A stretch of DNA of 64,000 bases from Dehalococcoidia bacterium. GTDB lineage: Bacteria > Chloroflexota > Dehalococcoidia > Lucifugimonadales > Lucifugimonadaceae. The notes under the pieces were generated by a model, which did no database searches, was not told the DNA's origin, and was given only the letters and a program-made list of their open reading frames with translations. Shown one piece after another: positions 1 through 8,478 of this stretch (position 1 is the stretch's first letter; each line of letters begins with the position of its first letter). The stretch is taken from assembly GCA_028285005.1 (NCBI GenBank), contig JANQQP010000012.1:51767-115766 (forward strand), given 5' to 3'. A program made the translations under genes and the position numbers.

Positions 1-503
1 GGCACTCCATAGTAAACGCCGTCCCCATCCCACGCCCATGCTTCCATTGGCCCAACGGCAACCGGTTCCAGCAGCAGGTCGACCACAACCATGGTCAATG
101 GGGCGGTAAGAAGCCACCATCGCTTTGCGAGGCGAAGTCGCAGCAGAACATTGACCACGAACGCAGAGACGACTATCCAGGCCGAAAACAGTGCGAGCGG
201 CACATCGAACAGCGCCGGTCCGAGTCTGTCCGTGTAGTGGTACTGGCCGAACGGGAATCCGGTGGACTCGCCCAACACCTCGGCGCCGAAGCCGAAAATG
301 CCGACGGCTGCCAGCATTATCCGGGCTCGGCGGGATACCCGGATCAACACCAGCAGCGAGGCAACATACAGGAAGGTCGGTGCGGCCCACTCAGTGCCTT
401 CCGGCGGAGTGTCCCAGACATTGATAGAAACAACGCCGCCAATCCAAAGCATGATGTAGAAGCCGGTCAAAGCCAGCAGCGCCACAGAAGGAGCGTTCTT
501 CAC
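1..503 (-). CDS. cruF: CruF-like carotenoid 1',2'-hydratase, partial (C-terminus beyond the left edge)
   Basis: Polytopic membrane protein of the CruF/DUF422 carotenoid hydratase family, which adds water to the terminal double bond of acyclic carotenoids. It is read from a GTG whose last bases overlap the TGA of the upstream desaturase gene (GTGA overlap), so the two are translationally coupled. About 167 codons are present and the frame runs off the window. Visible family signatures are the E-x-x-GE-x-TG-x-PFG-x-Y-x-YT-x-x-LGP stretch, followed by a VPL membrane segment, and D-x-x-x-EP with a W-x-W pair near the cut end. It is the last visible gene of the crt operon. In cyanobacteria CruF acts just before the glycosyltransferase CruG, and a CruG-like gene lies two genes upstream. 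Family assignment is good; which end of the carotenoid it hydrates is inferred. Confidence 0.8.
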   Translation of the reverse strand, partial: MKNAPSVALLALTGFYIMLWIGGVVSINVWDTPPEGTEWAAPTFLYVASLLVLIRVSRRARIMLAAVGIFGFGAEVLGESTGFPFGQYHYTDRLGPALFDVPLALFSAWIVVSAFVVNVLLRLRLAKRWWLLTAPLTMVVVDLLLEPVAVGPMEAWAWDGDGVYYGV

Positions 504-1969
504 TGGCCCGGCTCCCCGATCATCTCTGTGACGATCTCTGCCGACATGAGCACAGTGGGCGTTCCACCTCCCGGGTGAGTTCCGCCGCCAACGTAGAAGA
601 GGTTCTTGGCGCGTTTGTCGTTTAGTGAGGGACGGAAAAACGTGCCCTTCCAGCCGTGCGACACCTGCCCGTATATCGATCCGCCGGGCGCTGCGTAGTC
701 GGCTTCCAACCGAGCAGGATTCGAGCACTCAACGAACTTCGCCCCGCTGAAGAAGTCAGGCATGCCGGACCGCGCCAGTCGATCACGCACACGCTGCGCG
801 GCCTCAGCCTCGAACTCCGGCGTCCATGCGTCTGGATCGGCAGGAGCATTCGCCATGATGAACACAGACTCGTCACCAGCCGGCGCGACCGATTCGTCAG
901 TCCTCGAAGGGATGTTCACGTACACAGTCGGATCATCCGGGAACCTGCGCTCCTTGAATATCTGGTCGAATTCGCGGTCGTAGTCGTCGGAGAAGCACAC
1001 CGTGTGATGCCGCAGTCCCTCCGCCTTGCCATTGAGCCCAAGCAGCATCACGAACCCGGACATCGAACGCTGGTCATGATCCAACTTTCGTCCCACTCGG
1101 TCGTCCGACAGGCTGTGCATCACGGCGGGGTCGGCGTTGGATACGACGATGTCAGCGCGGTGGCTCCGTCCCTGCGAATCCGTGAGTTGTGTAACCTTGC
1201 CACCGACAGTCTCAATCGATTCGACTTCAGCGTCGAACTCGAACTGCACTCCGGCCTGTGCCGCGAGCCGGTGCAGCGTTTCGACGATTTGGTACAGGCC
1301 GCCGGGTATGTACCAGCCGCCGAACGCAAGCTCCATGTACGGGATCAGCGCCAGGGTGCCGACAGCATCGGCCGGAGAGGCGCCGACATATGTCGGGTAG
1401 CGCTCGAAGATCTTTCGGATCTCCGGACTTGAGAAGTGCGTTCTCACCGCCTTCCGGTAGTTCCCCCACGCGTGCCGTTTTGGCGCAGACAGCAGCAAGC
1501 CCAGGTCCTGGAGACGAGGTTTTGCGAGCGGCGGCCGGGCGAAGAATGTCTTCTCAGACAGGTCATACAGCCGAGCGCCCAGTTCCAGGAAGCGGTACAG
1601 GCCGTCCACGTCGTCGCGGTCGCCACTGAAGCGTTCGAACTCGGAGGTCAGGTCAGGGAGCTGAGAAGAGTAGGTGAGCCGGCGGTCAGGACCGAACCGG
1701 TACTCGAATAGCGGGTCGAGCCGCTGCGGTTCGAGCTCTGAATAGAAATCAGCTCCGGCCAGTTCGAACAGCCTGGCGAACACATGTGGAAGCGTGATCA
1801 GCGAAGGCCCGGTGTCGAAGACGTGTCCGCCGCGCTCGAACCTGTTCAGCTTGCCGCCGGGTCTTGATCCCTGCTCTAGAACGGTGACCTTCCAGCCGCT
1901 GTTGGCGAGTCGAATCGCCGTCGCCAGGCCGCCCAATCCCGCTCCGATAACGACTGCGTGGTTATTCAT
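500..1969 (-). CDS. CrtI/CrtD-type carotenoid desaturase (second copy)
   Basis: FAD-dependent amine-oxidase-fold carotenoid desaturase of 489 residues, close to the usual CrtI length. The dinucleotide-binding motif GAGLGG is at residues 9-14, followed by a conserved Glu and GGK in the N-terminal third. The C-terminus carries the CrtI-family GGGTHPGGGTP signature. Its start overlaps the stop of the upstream glycosyltransferase gene by 8 bases. A bona fide phytoene desaturase lies earlier in the same operon and cruF follows, so the best guess is a CrtD-like 3',4'-desaturase acting on a hydroxylated intermediate. A CrtN/CrtP-like role cannot be excluded. The family is clear; the reaction step is inferred from context only. 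Confidence 0.82.
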   Translation of the reverse strand: MNNHAVVIGAGLGGLATAIRLANSGWKVTVLEQGSRPGGKLNRFERGGHVFDTGPSLITLPHVFARLFELAGADFYSELEPQRLDPLFEYRFGPDRRLTYSSQLPDLTSEFERFSGDRDDVDGLYRFLELGARLYDLSEKTFFARPPLAKPRLQDLGLLLSAPKRHAWGNYRKAVRTHFSSPEIRKIFERYPTYVGASPADAVGTLALIPYMELAFGGWYIPGGLYQIVETLHRLAAQAGVQFEFDAEVESIETVGGKVTQLTDSQGRSHRADIVVSNADPAVMHSLSDDRVGRKLDHDQRSMSGFVMLLGLNGKAEGLRHHTVCFSDDYDREFDQIFKERRFPDDPTVYVNIPSRTDESVAPAGDESVFIMANAPADPDAWTPEFEAEAAQRVRDRLARSGMPDFFSGAKFVECSNPARLEADYAAPGGSIYGQVSHGWKGTFFRPSLNDKRAKNLFYVGGGTHPGGGTPTVLMSAEIVTEMIGEPGQ

Positions 1970-3116
1970 CGCTCACCACGAGACCTGAGGCGTTGTAAAC
2001 CCGCCCCTTCCAGGCGACGCCGTCACCCCTCGTGCTGGCCCACCACGAGTTGAATCCGAGGGCGAGCATCAGCAGGACAGCGACCGGATGCAGCAGTACA
2101 GACCACAGCGGATGTCCAAAACGGAGAGCTATCAGCAGCCGAGGCACAAAGACAGCGCCGGCAATAGCTGCGATCCAGGGAGCGACTCCGCTGAGGCTCA
2201 CAGCAACCAACGCAAGTACCGGCAGCACCAAGTACGTGATGGCCATGTATGCCTGGAACAGGAAAAACGAAGTGGTGCGCTTGAACGCAGGAAAGTAGTT
2301 TTTGGTGAAACCGTTCCAGATGCCGCTGAAGTCCTCGTACATTCGGACTCGTACGATTCCAGAACCATCCACCACCTGCGAGTTCTCACCATGCCCTCGC
2401 CAGGAGCGTGCAAACGCTGTGTCTTCGAAGAGCCGGTCTTTCACAAGCTCATGGCCGCCTGTGGCGCGGTAGGTCTCGCGTTCAGCGAGGATGCACGCCC
2501 CGTGCGCCAAACCCAGCGAGGCGCCGCTCTGGCTGCGAGATATGGGCGCAGGAAAGAGCGTGAACACTACGAAGTTCAGCAGCGGCATCAGCAGTCGCTC
2601 GGCGAAAGACTTCATCTCAAGAACAGGCCAGGCTGACACGAAAGTCGCCTCTGTCGAATCCGCCGCATGAAGCAAGCGGCCGACGGCGCCGGGCTCAAGC
2701 CTCGCATCAGCATCAAGAAACAGCATCCACTTCGCCGAGGCCTCCTCGGCCAACTGCGCGCAGGCGTGTGGCTTGCCAACCCAACCCGTCTTGAGCGGCC
2801 TGGTTTCGACCTGACGCACCAGCCGTTGGTGAGCGTCGACCAGCCCTACAACCACGTCCTCTGTCCTATCCGTAGACCGATCGTTGTAGATCAATATCTC
2901 CGCGATCACGTCACCCTGCTGGACCACTGATTCGACGCAGTCAGCTAGCGTCAGTTCCTCGTTGCGGGCCGGTATGAGCACTGAAACCTGTCCCGAGCCA
3001 GCGTCGTGCGACGACTTAATCCGCCTCCAGCCCACCAGGTTCAGGAAGGACACCAGTGTCACTGGCCCGAGCAGGACCAGCGCCGCAATCAGCAAGATGG
3101 ACTCGAAGCTAGTCAT
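1962..3116 (-). CDS. Membrane GT2 glycosyltransferase, CruG/CrtQ-like
   Basis: Family 2 glycosyltransferase of 384 residues with an N-terminal membrane segment (about residues 6-26). The GT-A core has IPARNEE near residue 49, NDRSTDRT, and a DADAR metal-binding motif. Several hydrophobic segments lie in the last 100 residues. This layout matches CruG (carotenoid 2'-O-glycosyltransferase of cyanobacteria) and CrtQ (staphyloxanthin pathway). It sits between a hydrolase gene and the second desaturase gene, overlapping both by 8 bases, inside a crtB-crtI-cruF operon. The likely job is attaching a sugar to a hydroxylated carotenoid at the cytoplasmic membrane. The acceptor is inferred from neighbours; the fold is certain. 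Confidence 0.8.
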   Translation of the reverse strand: MTSFESILLIAALVLLGPVTLVSFLNLVGWRRIKSSHDAGSGQVSVLIPARNEELTLADCVESVVQQGDVIAEILIYNDRSTDRTEDVVVGLVDAHQRLVRQVETRPLKTGWVGKPHACAQLAEEASAKWMLFLDADARLEPGAVGRLLHAADSTEATFVSAWPVLEMKSFAERLLMPLLNFVVFTLFPAPISRSQSGASLGLAHGACILAERETYRATGGHELVKDRLFEDTAFARSWRGHGENSQVVDGSGIVRVRMYEDFSGIWNGFTKNYFPAFKRTTSFFLFQAYMAITYLVLPVLALVAVSLSGVAPWIAAIAGAVFVPRLLIALRFGHPLWSVLLHPVAVLLMLALGFNSWWASTRGDGVAWKGRVYNASGLVVSDE

Positions 3117-3852
3117 TCCCGAACACCACCTCTGCCACTCTCTCGGTCTGCTCCTCTATCGGCAGGTGACCGGCGCCCGGGATCACATGGATTCGAACAT
3201 CCGGCCATTCCTGTTCGAGGATGCGAGATGACTTACGTACCGCGCCGAAGGTCTTCTCGCCCATGATCACATCGACAGGCAGCTGAAGATGCGCGTATCG
3301 GGATGGCCCTTCGTGCGCACCCACCATTCGCAGAAAGTCGTGCACAGCGGCATGGTTCACGCGCTCGAACGACGCTGTGAGATCGGAATCTCTGGTTCGC
3401 TTGCTGCGCAGGGCCTGGTTGGTGAAGAAGCGGCCGATCGGCGACGCAAAGGTCGTCATATAGGCCATTCTTCCGAATGAGCCCTTGAGGAAAATCGAGA
3501 AGTACCAGGGCATGTAGGCGAACGGGTCGATCATGACCAGCCGCTTAACCCTGTTTGGTTGGAGCAGGGCAAGTTCGGCTCCGATCACACCGCCGGTGCA
3601 GTTACCGACAACTGTTACGTCTTCGTCTGGTGAGATCGAATCAGCGACCATCTCACCCACGACCTCGGTCTTCCATTCGTCTGGAAGCTCGGACGTTCCG
3701 TAGCCCGGCAGGTCAACGGCCTCAAACAGTACGGAATCGGGCATGAACGGCTTGAGCGGTTCGAACGTCGCATGACTTCCGCCCCAGCCATGGATAGCAA
3801 CGAACCGGGATGAGCCCTCGCCTGATTTCGTCACATCCAGAGGCGTCTTCAA
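3109..3852 (-). CDS. Alpha/beta hydrolase with a Cys nucleophile elbow
   Basis: Alpha/beta-hydrolase-fold protein of 247 residues. The oxyanion region HGWGG is at residues 21-25, a GNCTG nucleophile elbow at 83-87, and GAGH near the C-terminus supplies the catalytic His. The elbow is Gly-x-Cys-x-Gly rather than Gly-x-Ser-x-Gly, so the nucleophile would be Cys85. The usual acidic position after strand 7 (GEKT) lacks Asp, but an Asp follows strand 6 (MIDP), where some members place it. It is translationally coupled on both sides within the carotenoid operon (4-base overlap with crtI, 8 bases with the glycosyltransferase). It could act on an acylated carotenoid glycoside or another ester or thioester. 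The substrate is unknown. Confidence 0.72.
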   Translation of the reverse strand: MKTPLDVTKSGEGSSRFVAIHGWGGSHATFEPLKPFMPDSVLFEAVDLPGYGTSELPDEWKTEVVGEMVADSISPDEDVTVVGNCTGGVIGAELALLQPNRVKRLVMIDPFAYMPWYFSIFLKGSFGRMAYMTTFASPIGRFFTNQALRSKRTRDSDLTASFERVNHAAVHDFLRMVGAHEGPSRYAHLQLPVDVIMGEKTFGAVRKSSRILEQEWPDVRIHVIPGAGHLPIEEQTERVAEVVFGND

Positions 3853-5339
3853 GCCACTGCCTCCTTCGCTGCTCGGTCTGCAATCCGCTCAGCCACCATC
3901 TTCCCGCTCAACACGCACATCGGCACGCCGGTGCCGGGAGTGGTCGAAGCGCCGGCAAAGTACAGACCGTTGATCTCATTCGACATGTTGCGGGCCCGGA
4001 AAGGACCAATCTGCCTCAGGTTGTGCGCGGCGCCGAACGCCGACCCGTCGAAAAGACCGAACTGATCCGACCAGTCGACCGGCGACCAGTACTTGCTTTC
4101 GAGCACATCGGATTCCGAGATCTCGATGCCATGCTGGTTCATCCGTTCGAACATGCTGCGTTGGAGATTGTCCGCGGTCGATGCCCAGTCGATATCGCTG
4201 GCTTCGGAGACCAGCGGGACAGGGGCCAGCAAGAACACGGCTGACTTGCCGTCACGCGCGAGCGTGGGATCGCTGTTCGATGCGACCGATACGTAGAACG
4301 ACAAGTCTGTGGGAATCTGCCCGCGCTTCATCAACTGATCGTATGCGGCCCTGGGATTCGCTGGAAGAAAGACGCTGTGGTGGTTGAGCGTGGGTAGTTC
4401 TCGGTCGACCGCCAGGTAGTAGGTCAGGACGCCGGGCGTCATCCTGGGCGGGCGATAATCACTCAAGCTGTCGCTGCCAATCAAGCGGGTCATGGTGGTA
4501 GGCACATCGACGTTTGATACGACGATCTCCGCTTGATCAAGCGCTCCATCATCAAAGGTCACACCTGTTACGCGCCCATTCGAGTGCACGATAGAACTCA
4601 CTGGCGCGCCCGTCTTGATCTCAACTCCCAGCCTCTTCGCCGTCCGCTCCATCGCCTGGATCAGGCTGTACATCCCGCCCTCCGGAAGCCAGAGACCATG
4701 CTCCAGTTCCCCGAACGGGATGATGGAGAAGATGCCCGGCAGGTCGTAGGGAGCGCCACCGAGATACATGCCGTATGAACCGAACGCCTGCCTGATTCGC
4801 TCACTGTGGAAGTGGATCCCAAGCTGAGAGTCCATGCTCCGAAAAAGTCCCAGCTTCCGCAGGTTGCGTAGGCCGGCCGCAGAAAACCACGCCAGCGGCG
4901 AGTCAGCGTTTCGAGTTACGAGCCGATCGAATGACAGGTTGTACTTGTGTCTAGCGTCTCGCAGGAAATTGAAGAGGCCGGCAACATCGCGGCTGTCCAA
5001 CCTCCGGCACTCCTCCGCCAGGACGTTCAGGTCAGACGACAGTTGGAATGTCTCTCCGTCCGGCCAATAGAACTTGATCGCCGGGTCGATTCGAAGCAGA
5101 TTGATCTCGTCTTCGAGCCGGGTGCCAGCTCTGGCGAACAGCCCATCGAAAACCCACGGGTAGTTGAGGAGCGATGGTCCGGTGTCGAAGCGAAAACCAG
5201 CGAACTCAAGTAGGTTCGCTCTGCCACCAACGCGCTCGTTCGCCTCGTAGAGAGATACCTCGAAGCCGTCGGCAGCGAGGTGAATAGCCGTCGATAACCC
5301 TCCGACGCCGGCGCCGACGATGACGGCTTTTTGCCCCAT
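3849..5339 (-). CDS. crtI: Phytoene desaturase CrtI
   Basis: FAD-dependent phytoene desaturase of 496 residues, which introduces the double bonds that convert colourless phytoene to coloured lycopene or neurosporene. The FAD-binding motif GAGVGG is at residues 9-14, then YEANERVGGR, then FDTGPSLL, a typical CrtI N-terminus. The C-terminus ends with the family signature FAGASTTPGTGVP. It follows crtB by 9 bases and overlaps the hydrolase gene by 4, so it is the second gene of the operon. Of the two desaturases in this operon it is the one adjacent to the synthase, which supports the first desaturation series. The number of desaturation steps cannot be read from sequence. Confidence 0.9.
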   Translation of the reverse strand: MGQKAVIVGAGVGGLSTAIHLAADGFEVSLYEANERVGGRANLLEFAGFRFDTGPSLLNYPWVFDGLFARAGTRLEDEINLLRIDPAIKFYWPDGETFQLSSDLNVLAEECRRLDSRDVAGLFNFLRDARHKYNLSFDRLVTRNADSPLAWFSAAGLRNLRKLGLFRSMDSQLGIHFHSERIRQAFGSYGMYLGGAPYDLPGIFSIIPFGELEHGLWLPEGGMYSLIQAMERTAKRLGVEIKTGAPVSSIVHSNGRVTGVTFDDGALDQAEIVVSNVDVPTTMTRLIGSDSLSDYRPPRMTPGVLTYYLAVDRELPTLNHHSVFLPANPRAAYDQLMKRGQIPTDLSFYVSVASNSDPTLARDGKSAVFLLAPVPLVSEASDIDWASTADNLQRSMFERMNQHGIEISESDVLESKYWSPVDWSDQFGLFDGSAFGAAHNLRQIGPFRARNMSNEINGLYFAGASTTPGTGVPMCVLSGKMVAERIADRAAKEAVA

Positions 5340-5348
5340 CGGATCCGC

Positions 5349-6443
5349 CTACCTCTCGAACACCATGGCGATCGGTAGTCGCCAGTACTTGTTTCGTGGC
5401 AGAACAGAGAGCTTTTCTCTGTAGGAGAGTGAAGTTCGAGCCTCGCCGTCGCGTTTCGCGAGGATTTTGTCGTTCAGCCGTGAGTAGAGGTGGTGGCAGG
5501 CCTCAATGGCGAGACGACTATCCAGATTGAACGCACATATTCCCGGCATGGCCTCGTCATACCAGCGCCTGGCCTCGCGAGCTAAGGAAAGTTGCGCCTG
5601 TGTGATCGCTTCCCGGTCTCCAGCCAGGACTGGCTCCAGGAGCGGCCGTCCTGACTCGTCTACAACGTCGGCAGGGAGATAGCATCGGCGACGAGCCGAA
5701 TCGTCGGCAACGTCACGTGCGAAATTGGTCAGCTGCAACCCCACAGCCAGGGCACGAGCGCTGGCCTTGGCTTCACTCAACGAATAGCCCTCAGCCGCGC
5801 CGTAGATGTGCGCGAGGAAGTAGCCGACGACGGTCGCTGAGCCGTAAACGTAACCTTCGATCAAGTCGTCCCAGGACTCGAATGATCGAGGCACAACGTC
5901 CGTGCGCATCGCTCTTAGGAATGAAGCGTAGTAGCTGTCGGGAATATCGTTTCGCCGCGCCACATCCCTGAAACCTGCCAAAACAACCGGAATGCCCGCT
6001 GCGACGGCGTCCTTAACGCCAGCGAATGAGTCGGAGTCCTCGTAGCGGTCTCGCCAGTCCTCGAGTATGCGGATCTTCGCCGTGTCGGGCAGATCGAACG
6101 TGTCGACGACTTCGTCCGGGTAGCGTACGGCACCGTACACAATCTCAACATCGGCACGTTTGGCTTGAGGCAGAAACCGGGTCACCGCGAAGAAAGACGA
6201 ACTGTAAGAGCGCAGTATTGTGCGCCCCCATCGCGATGCCAGCAGTCGACCGTCCGAGTCATCAGCAGAACGGACAATCCGACTGGTCACAGACGATTCG
6301 CGTCTTGACCATTCGCCCTGGTCCCAGACAGGCTCAGCGAGCAGAGTTTCACCCGTCTCAGAACGGTCTGTCCTCACGTTCTGATTAGGGACTGAGCGAA
6401 ATGGTCTGATTGCCTGCTTGAGTCGCATCACTTTCGACTTCAC
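5349..6443 (-). CDS. crtB: Phytoene synthase CrtB
   Basis: Trans-isoprenyl diphosphate synthase that condenses two geranylgeranyl diphosphates to phytoene, the committed carotenoid step. Residues 80-84 (YSSSF) begin the domain. The first Asp-rich motif DEVVD is at 110-114, and the second lies in the ARDVADD stretch followed by the family's RCYLP. The 364 residues include about 70 extra N-terminal residues before the domain. The GTG at 6443 gives the longest frame; an ATG five codons in (6428) has an upstream AGGTGA at reasonable spacing and may be the true start. It is the first gene of the carotenoid operon, roughly 50 bases from the predicted transcription start. Confidence 0.92.
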   Translation of the reverse strand: MKSKVMRLKQAIRPFRSVPNQNVRTDRSETGETLLAEPVWDQGEWSRRESSVTSRIVRSADDSDGRLLASRWGRTILRSYSSSFFAVTRFLPQAKRADVEIVYGAVRYPDEVVDTFDLPDTAKIRILEDWRDRYEDSDSFAGVKDAVAAGIPVVLAGFRDVARRNDIPDSYYASFLRAMRTDVVPRSFESWDDLIEGYVYGSATVVGYFLAHIYGAAEGYSLSEAKASARALAVGLQLTNFARDVADDSARRRCYLPADVVDESGRPLLEPVLAGDREAITQAQLSLAREARRWYDEAMPGICAFNLDSRLAIEACHHLYSRLNDKILAKRDGEARTSLSYREKLSVLPRNKYWRLPIAMVFER

Positions 6444-6489
6444 CTGGCTTGTGTAGCTGATCGAATATGCCCGACCGACATCAGGTTGC

Positions 6490-6539
6490 TGTAGTTTATA
6501 TACTACATCTTGGCCTCGGGTTGGTCAACAATCGACCAA
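6490..6539 (-). promoter_or_regulatory. crt operon promoter with two overlapping inverted-repeat operators
   Basis: On the minus strand TTGACC (6523-6528) and TAGTAT (6500-6505) are separated by exactly 17 bases, a near-consensus sigma-70-type promoter pointing at crtB. Two perfect inverted repeats overlay it: TGTAGT-6-ACTACA (6490-6507) covers the -10 box, and TTGGTC-7-GACCAA (6521-6539) covers the -35 box. This placement suggests repression of carotenoid synthesis by a dimeric regulator. Light-responsive MerR-type repressors (CarH/LitR) control such operons elsewhere, but no regulator gene is in the window. Confidence 0.62.
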
Positions 6540-6669
6540 GACGTGGACCGGTAGGTCAAAGTGACCACCACCTCGGCATGCCGCGTATTTCTGCAAGCTG
6601 ACTTGATAGCATCGCCGTGACTCGAGGCGGCGAGTTCCGTCCGCCCACACAAGCCGGAGGAAACACCGC

Positions 6670-7614
6670 ATGCCCGTGATCTCCCACAAGTCTTTGGACC
6701 CAGAAAACCCCGACATTCTTTATGGCTCCACAAGCTCACTCTGGGACGGACAGCATCCCATCGAATGGGGAATCAAGCGGATCGCGGCACTCGGCCTGCA
6801 GGGCATCGAGCCGTACGCCAAGCAGATCGAAAACCACCGCGCAAACCCTCTCGCTCTCAAGGAGAAGTTCGACGAAGCTGGCGTGACGATGATCGACGTC
6901 TCGAACGGAGCAAAGGGACAGTCGACGAACTTCATCGACCCGGCGGAGACGCCTAAGACCATTGCAGACCACGTGGCGTTCGCCCGCGATTTCCTTCAGC
7001 CGTTCGAGTGCGACCTGTGGAAATGCAACATGGGCGCCCGGCCGCCAGAGGCAACGACGGACGACCAGCTGAAGGTGCTCGCCGAAACGCTCAATGAGAT
7101 CGGACGCCAGACTATCGAGATGGGGATTCGCCTGGCTCCGCACCCGCACATCTGGGGTCCTGTGGAGCGCGAGAACGAGGTCCGCGCCATGCTCGACCTG
7201 ACCGATCCCAAGTACGTTTGGTTCACGCCCGACACTGGACATCTGACTCTCGGCGGCATGGACGCTGTGGAAGTAATGACCGACTATCTGCCTCGAATCG
7301 CCGAGGTGCATCTCAAGGACACGTACGCGAAGTACCGTGGCATCCAGGAAACGCCCACACGTGAGCAGCATAATGTAGCCAGCGTTTACCACAACATGGG
7401 CGGCGGCGGAGTCGACTTCCCGGCAGTGATGAAGCTACTGCGGGACCAGCACTACAAGGGTTGGGTCGTCTTCGATATGGACGGGCCCAGGGAAGGTGAC
7501 GATGGCTTCGACGCGATAGGCGGGAACCTCGACCTCGCGGTGGACGACTACCTTGCCCACAACGTTAACTACCTACGCGTGATCCTCGGAGTCAACCTGC
7601 CGCCGTTTAACTGA
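6670..7614 (+). CDS. Sugar phosphate isomerase/epimerase-like TIM barrel
   Basis: 314-residue member of the xylose-isomerase-like TIM-barrel family (AP endonuclease 2 fold), which includes IolE, hydroxypyruvate isomerase and sugar epimerases. Signatures include GIEPY on an early strand, a metal-binding PDTGH segment, EVHLKD on the next strand, and a C-terminal WVVFDMDGP strand. A GGAGGA ribosome-binding site lies about 10 bases before the ATG, which fixes the start. The gene is divergent from crtB, about 225 bases away, and is followed by about 240 bases without a gene, so it appears monocistronic. It probably isomerises or epimerises a sugar or sugar acid and may belong to catabolism rather than to the glycan island. 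The substrate is unknown. Confidence 0.72.
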   Translation: MPVISHKSLDPENPDILYGSTSSLWDGQHPIEWGIKRIAALGLQGIEPYAKQIENHRANPLALKEKFDEAGVTMIDVSNGAKGQSTNFIDPAETPKTIADHVAFARDFLQPFECDLWKCNMGARPPEATTDDQLKVLAETLNEIGRQTIEMGIRLAPHPHIWGPVERENEVRAMLDLTDPKYVWFTPDTGHLTLGGMDAVEVMTDYLPRIAEVHLKDTYAKYRGIQETPTREQHNVASVYHNMGGGGVDFPAVMKLLRDQHYKGWVVFDMDGPREGDDGFDAIGGNLDLAVDDYLAHNVNYLRVILGVNLPPFN

Positions 7615-7857
7615 TTGGTCTGCCGCACCTCATCTCTGTCGTAAAAGGGCCATGTGTGGGAATTTCCCGCGCCGCGTCTTTCGCGACGATCACGCACGAA
7701 GGCTTATATTCGTCACAAGATACGGGTGGCGAGTTACGCCCTCTGCTACGCTCAATCGTGAAACACGCGTGCAGACCACCATGCAACGACGACTACGTTG
7801 GTCGGAAACTGACGCTGTAACTTCGGTCCGCGGCGAATGCAAGTCGATTTGCGATGA

Positions 7858-8478
7858 ATGGCGCCGAACGGAACTCTGGCACCCAAAGCGGTCGATCAAT
7901 TGGTTGAACCCGGAATAAAGGCCATAAGCCGCGCTCCAGATCTAGGCAGCGCCGAACTGCGTTTAGCGCACCTCAGCGCCGATATGGTGTCAGACCGATA
8001 CGTGCAATGGATGAATGACCCGGAAGTTGTCAGGTACACCGAAAGCAGATTCAGCGAGCACAGTCAGGATCGTCTCGAAAGTTTTGTCCGTGCTATCGAA
8101 ACAGATCCTCTCTCGATCATGTGGGCGATCTTCGTAGGAACCGAGCACATTGGAAACATCAAGCTCGGTCCGATCGACTGGCACCACGCCTATGCGGACA
8201 TCGGCCTCATTCTCGGTTCCAAGCCTCACTGGGGAAAAGGACACGGCCAAAACGCTGTTTCGCTGGTAGCAGACTGGGCTTTCGAGACCCTGTCACTGCA
8301 TAAGCTCACTGCCGGCATCTGTGACGGAAACATCGGTTCCGTGCGTGCATTCGAGAAGGCGGGCTTTGCCATAGAAGCGCGACAATATTCGCACTACTTT
8401 CTGGAAGGGGAGTACAGGGATCGAATTGTCATGGCGCGGTTCAATCCGCGGCCCGTCGAGCCCCCGGCCCAATCATGA
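7858..8478 (+). CDS. GNAT N-acetyltransferase, RimJ/RimL-like; PseH candidate
   Basis: 206-residue acetyl-CoA-dependent N-acetyltransferase. After about 30 poorly conserved residues comes a RimJ/RimL-type domain: WMNDPEVVRYTE at the front, an acetyl-CoA-binding loop including HWGKGHGQNA, then LHKLTAGICDGNIGS, and FEKAGF near the end. Its last bases overlap the amidotransferase start (ATGA), so it leads a nine-gene coupled operon. In Campylobacter the pseH acetyltransferase gene sits beside hisF-hisH-pseA, which makes this the better of two PseH candidates for acetylating the 4-amino group of the Pse precursor. No strong ribosome-binding site was seen at the chosen ATG, so the start is uncertain. 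Confidence 0.72.
   Translation: MAPNGTLAPKAVDQLVEPGIKAISRAPDLGSAELRLAHLSADMVSDRYVQWMNDPEVVRYTESRFSEHSQDRLESFVRAIETDPLSIMWAIFVGTEHIGNIKLGPIDWHHAYADIGLILGSKPHWGKGHGQNAVSLVADWAFETLSLHKLTAGICDGNIGSVRAFEKAGFAIEARQYSHYFLEGEYRDRIVMARFNPRPVEPPAQS

Noticed and set aside
191..578. Plus-strand frames of 65 to 113 residues near the left edge
   Set aside because: They are shadows of the minus-strand cruF gene, whose frame carries clear family motifs.
656..1432. A 258-codon plus-strand frame
   Set aside because: It lies entirely antisense to the second desaturase and has no recognisable domain.
7652..7918. An 88-codon plus-strand frame between the isomerase and GNAT genes
   Set aside because: It has no ribosome-binding site or family signal, an atypical Arg-rich composition, and overlaps the GNAT start in another frame.
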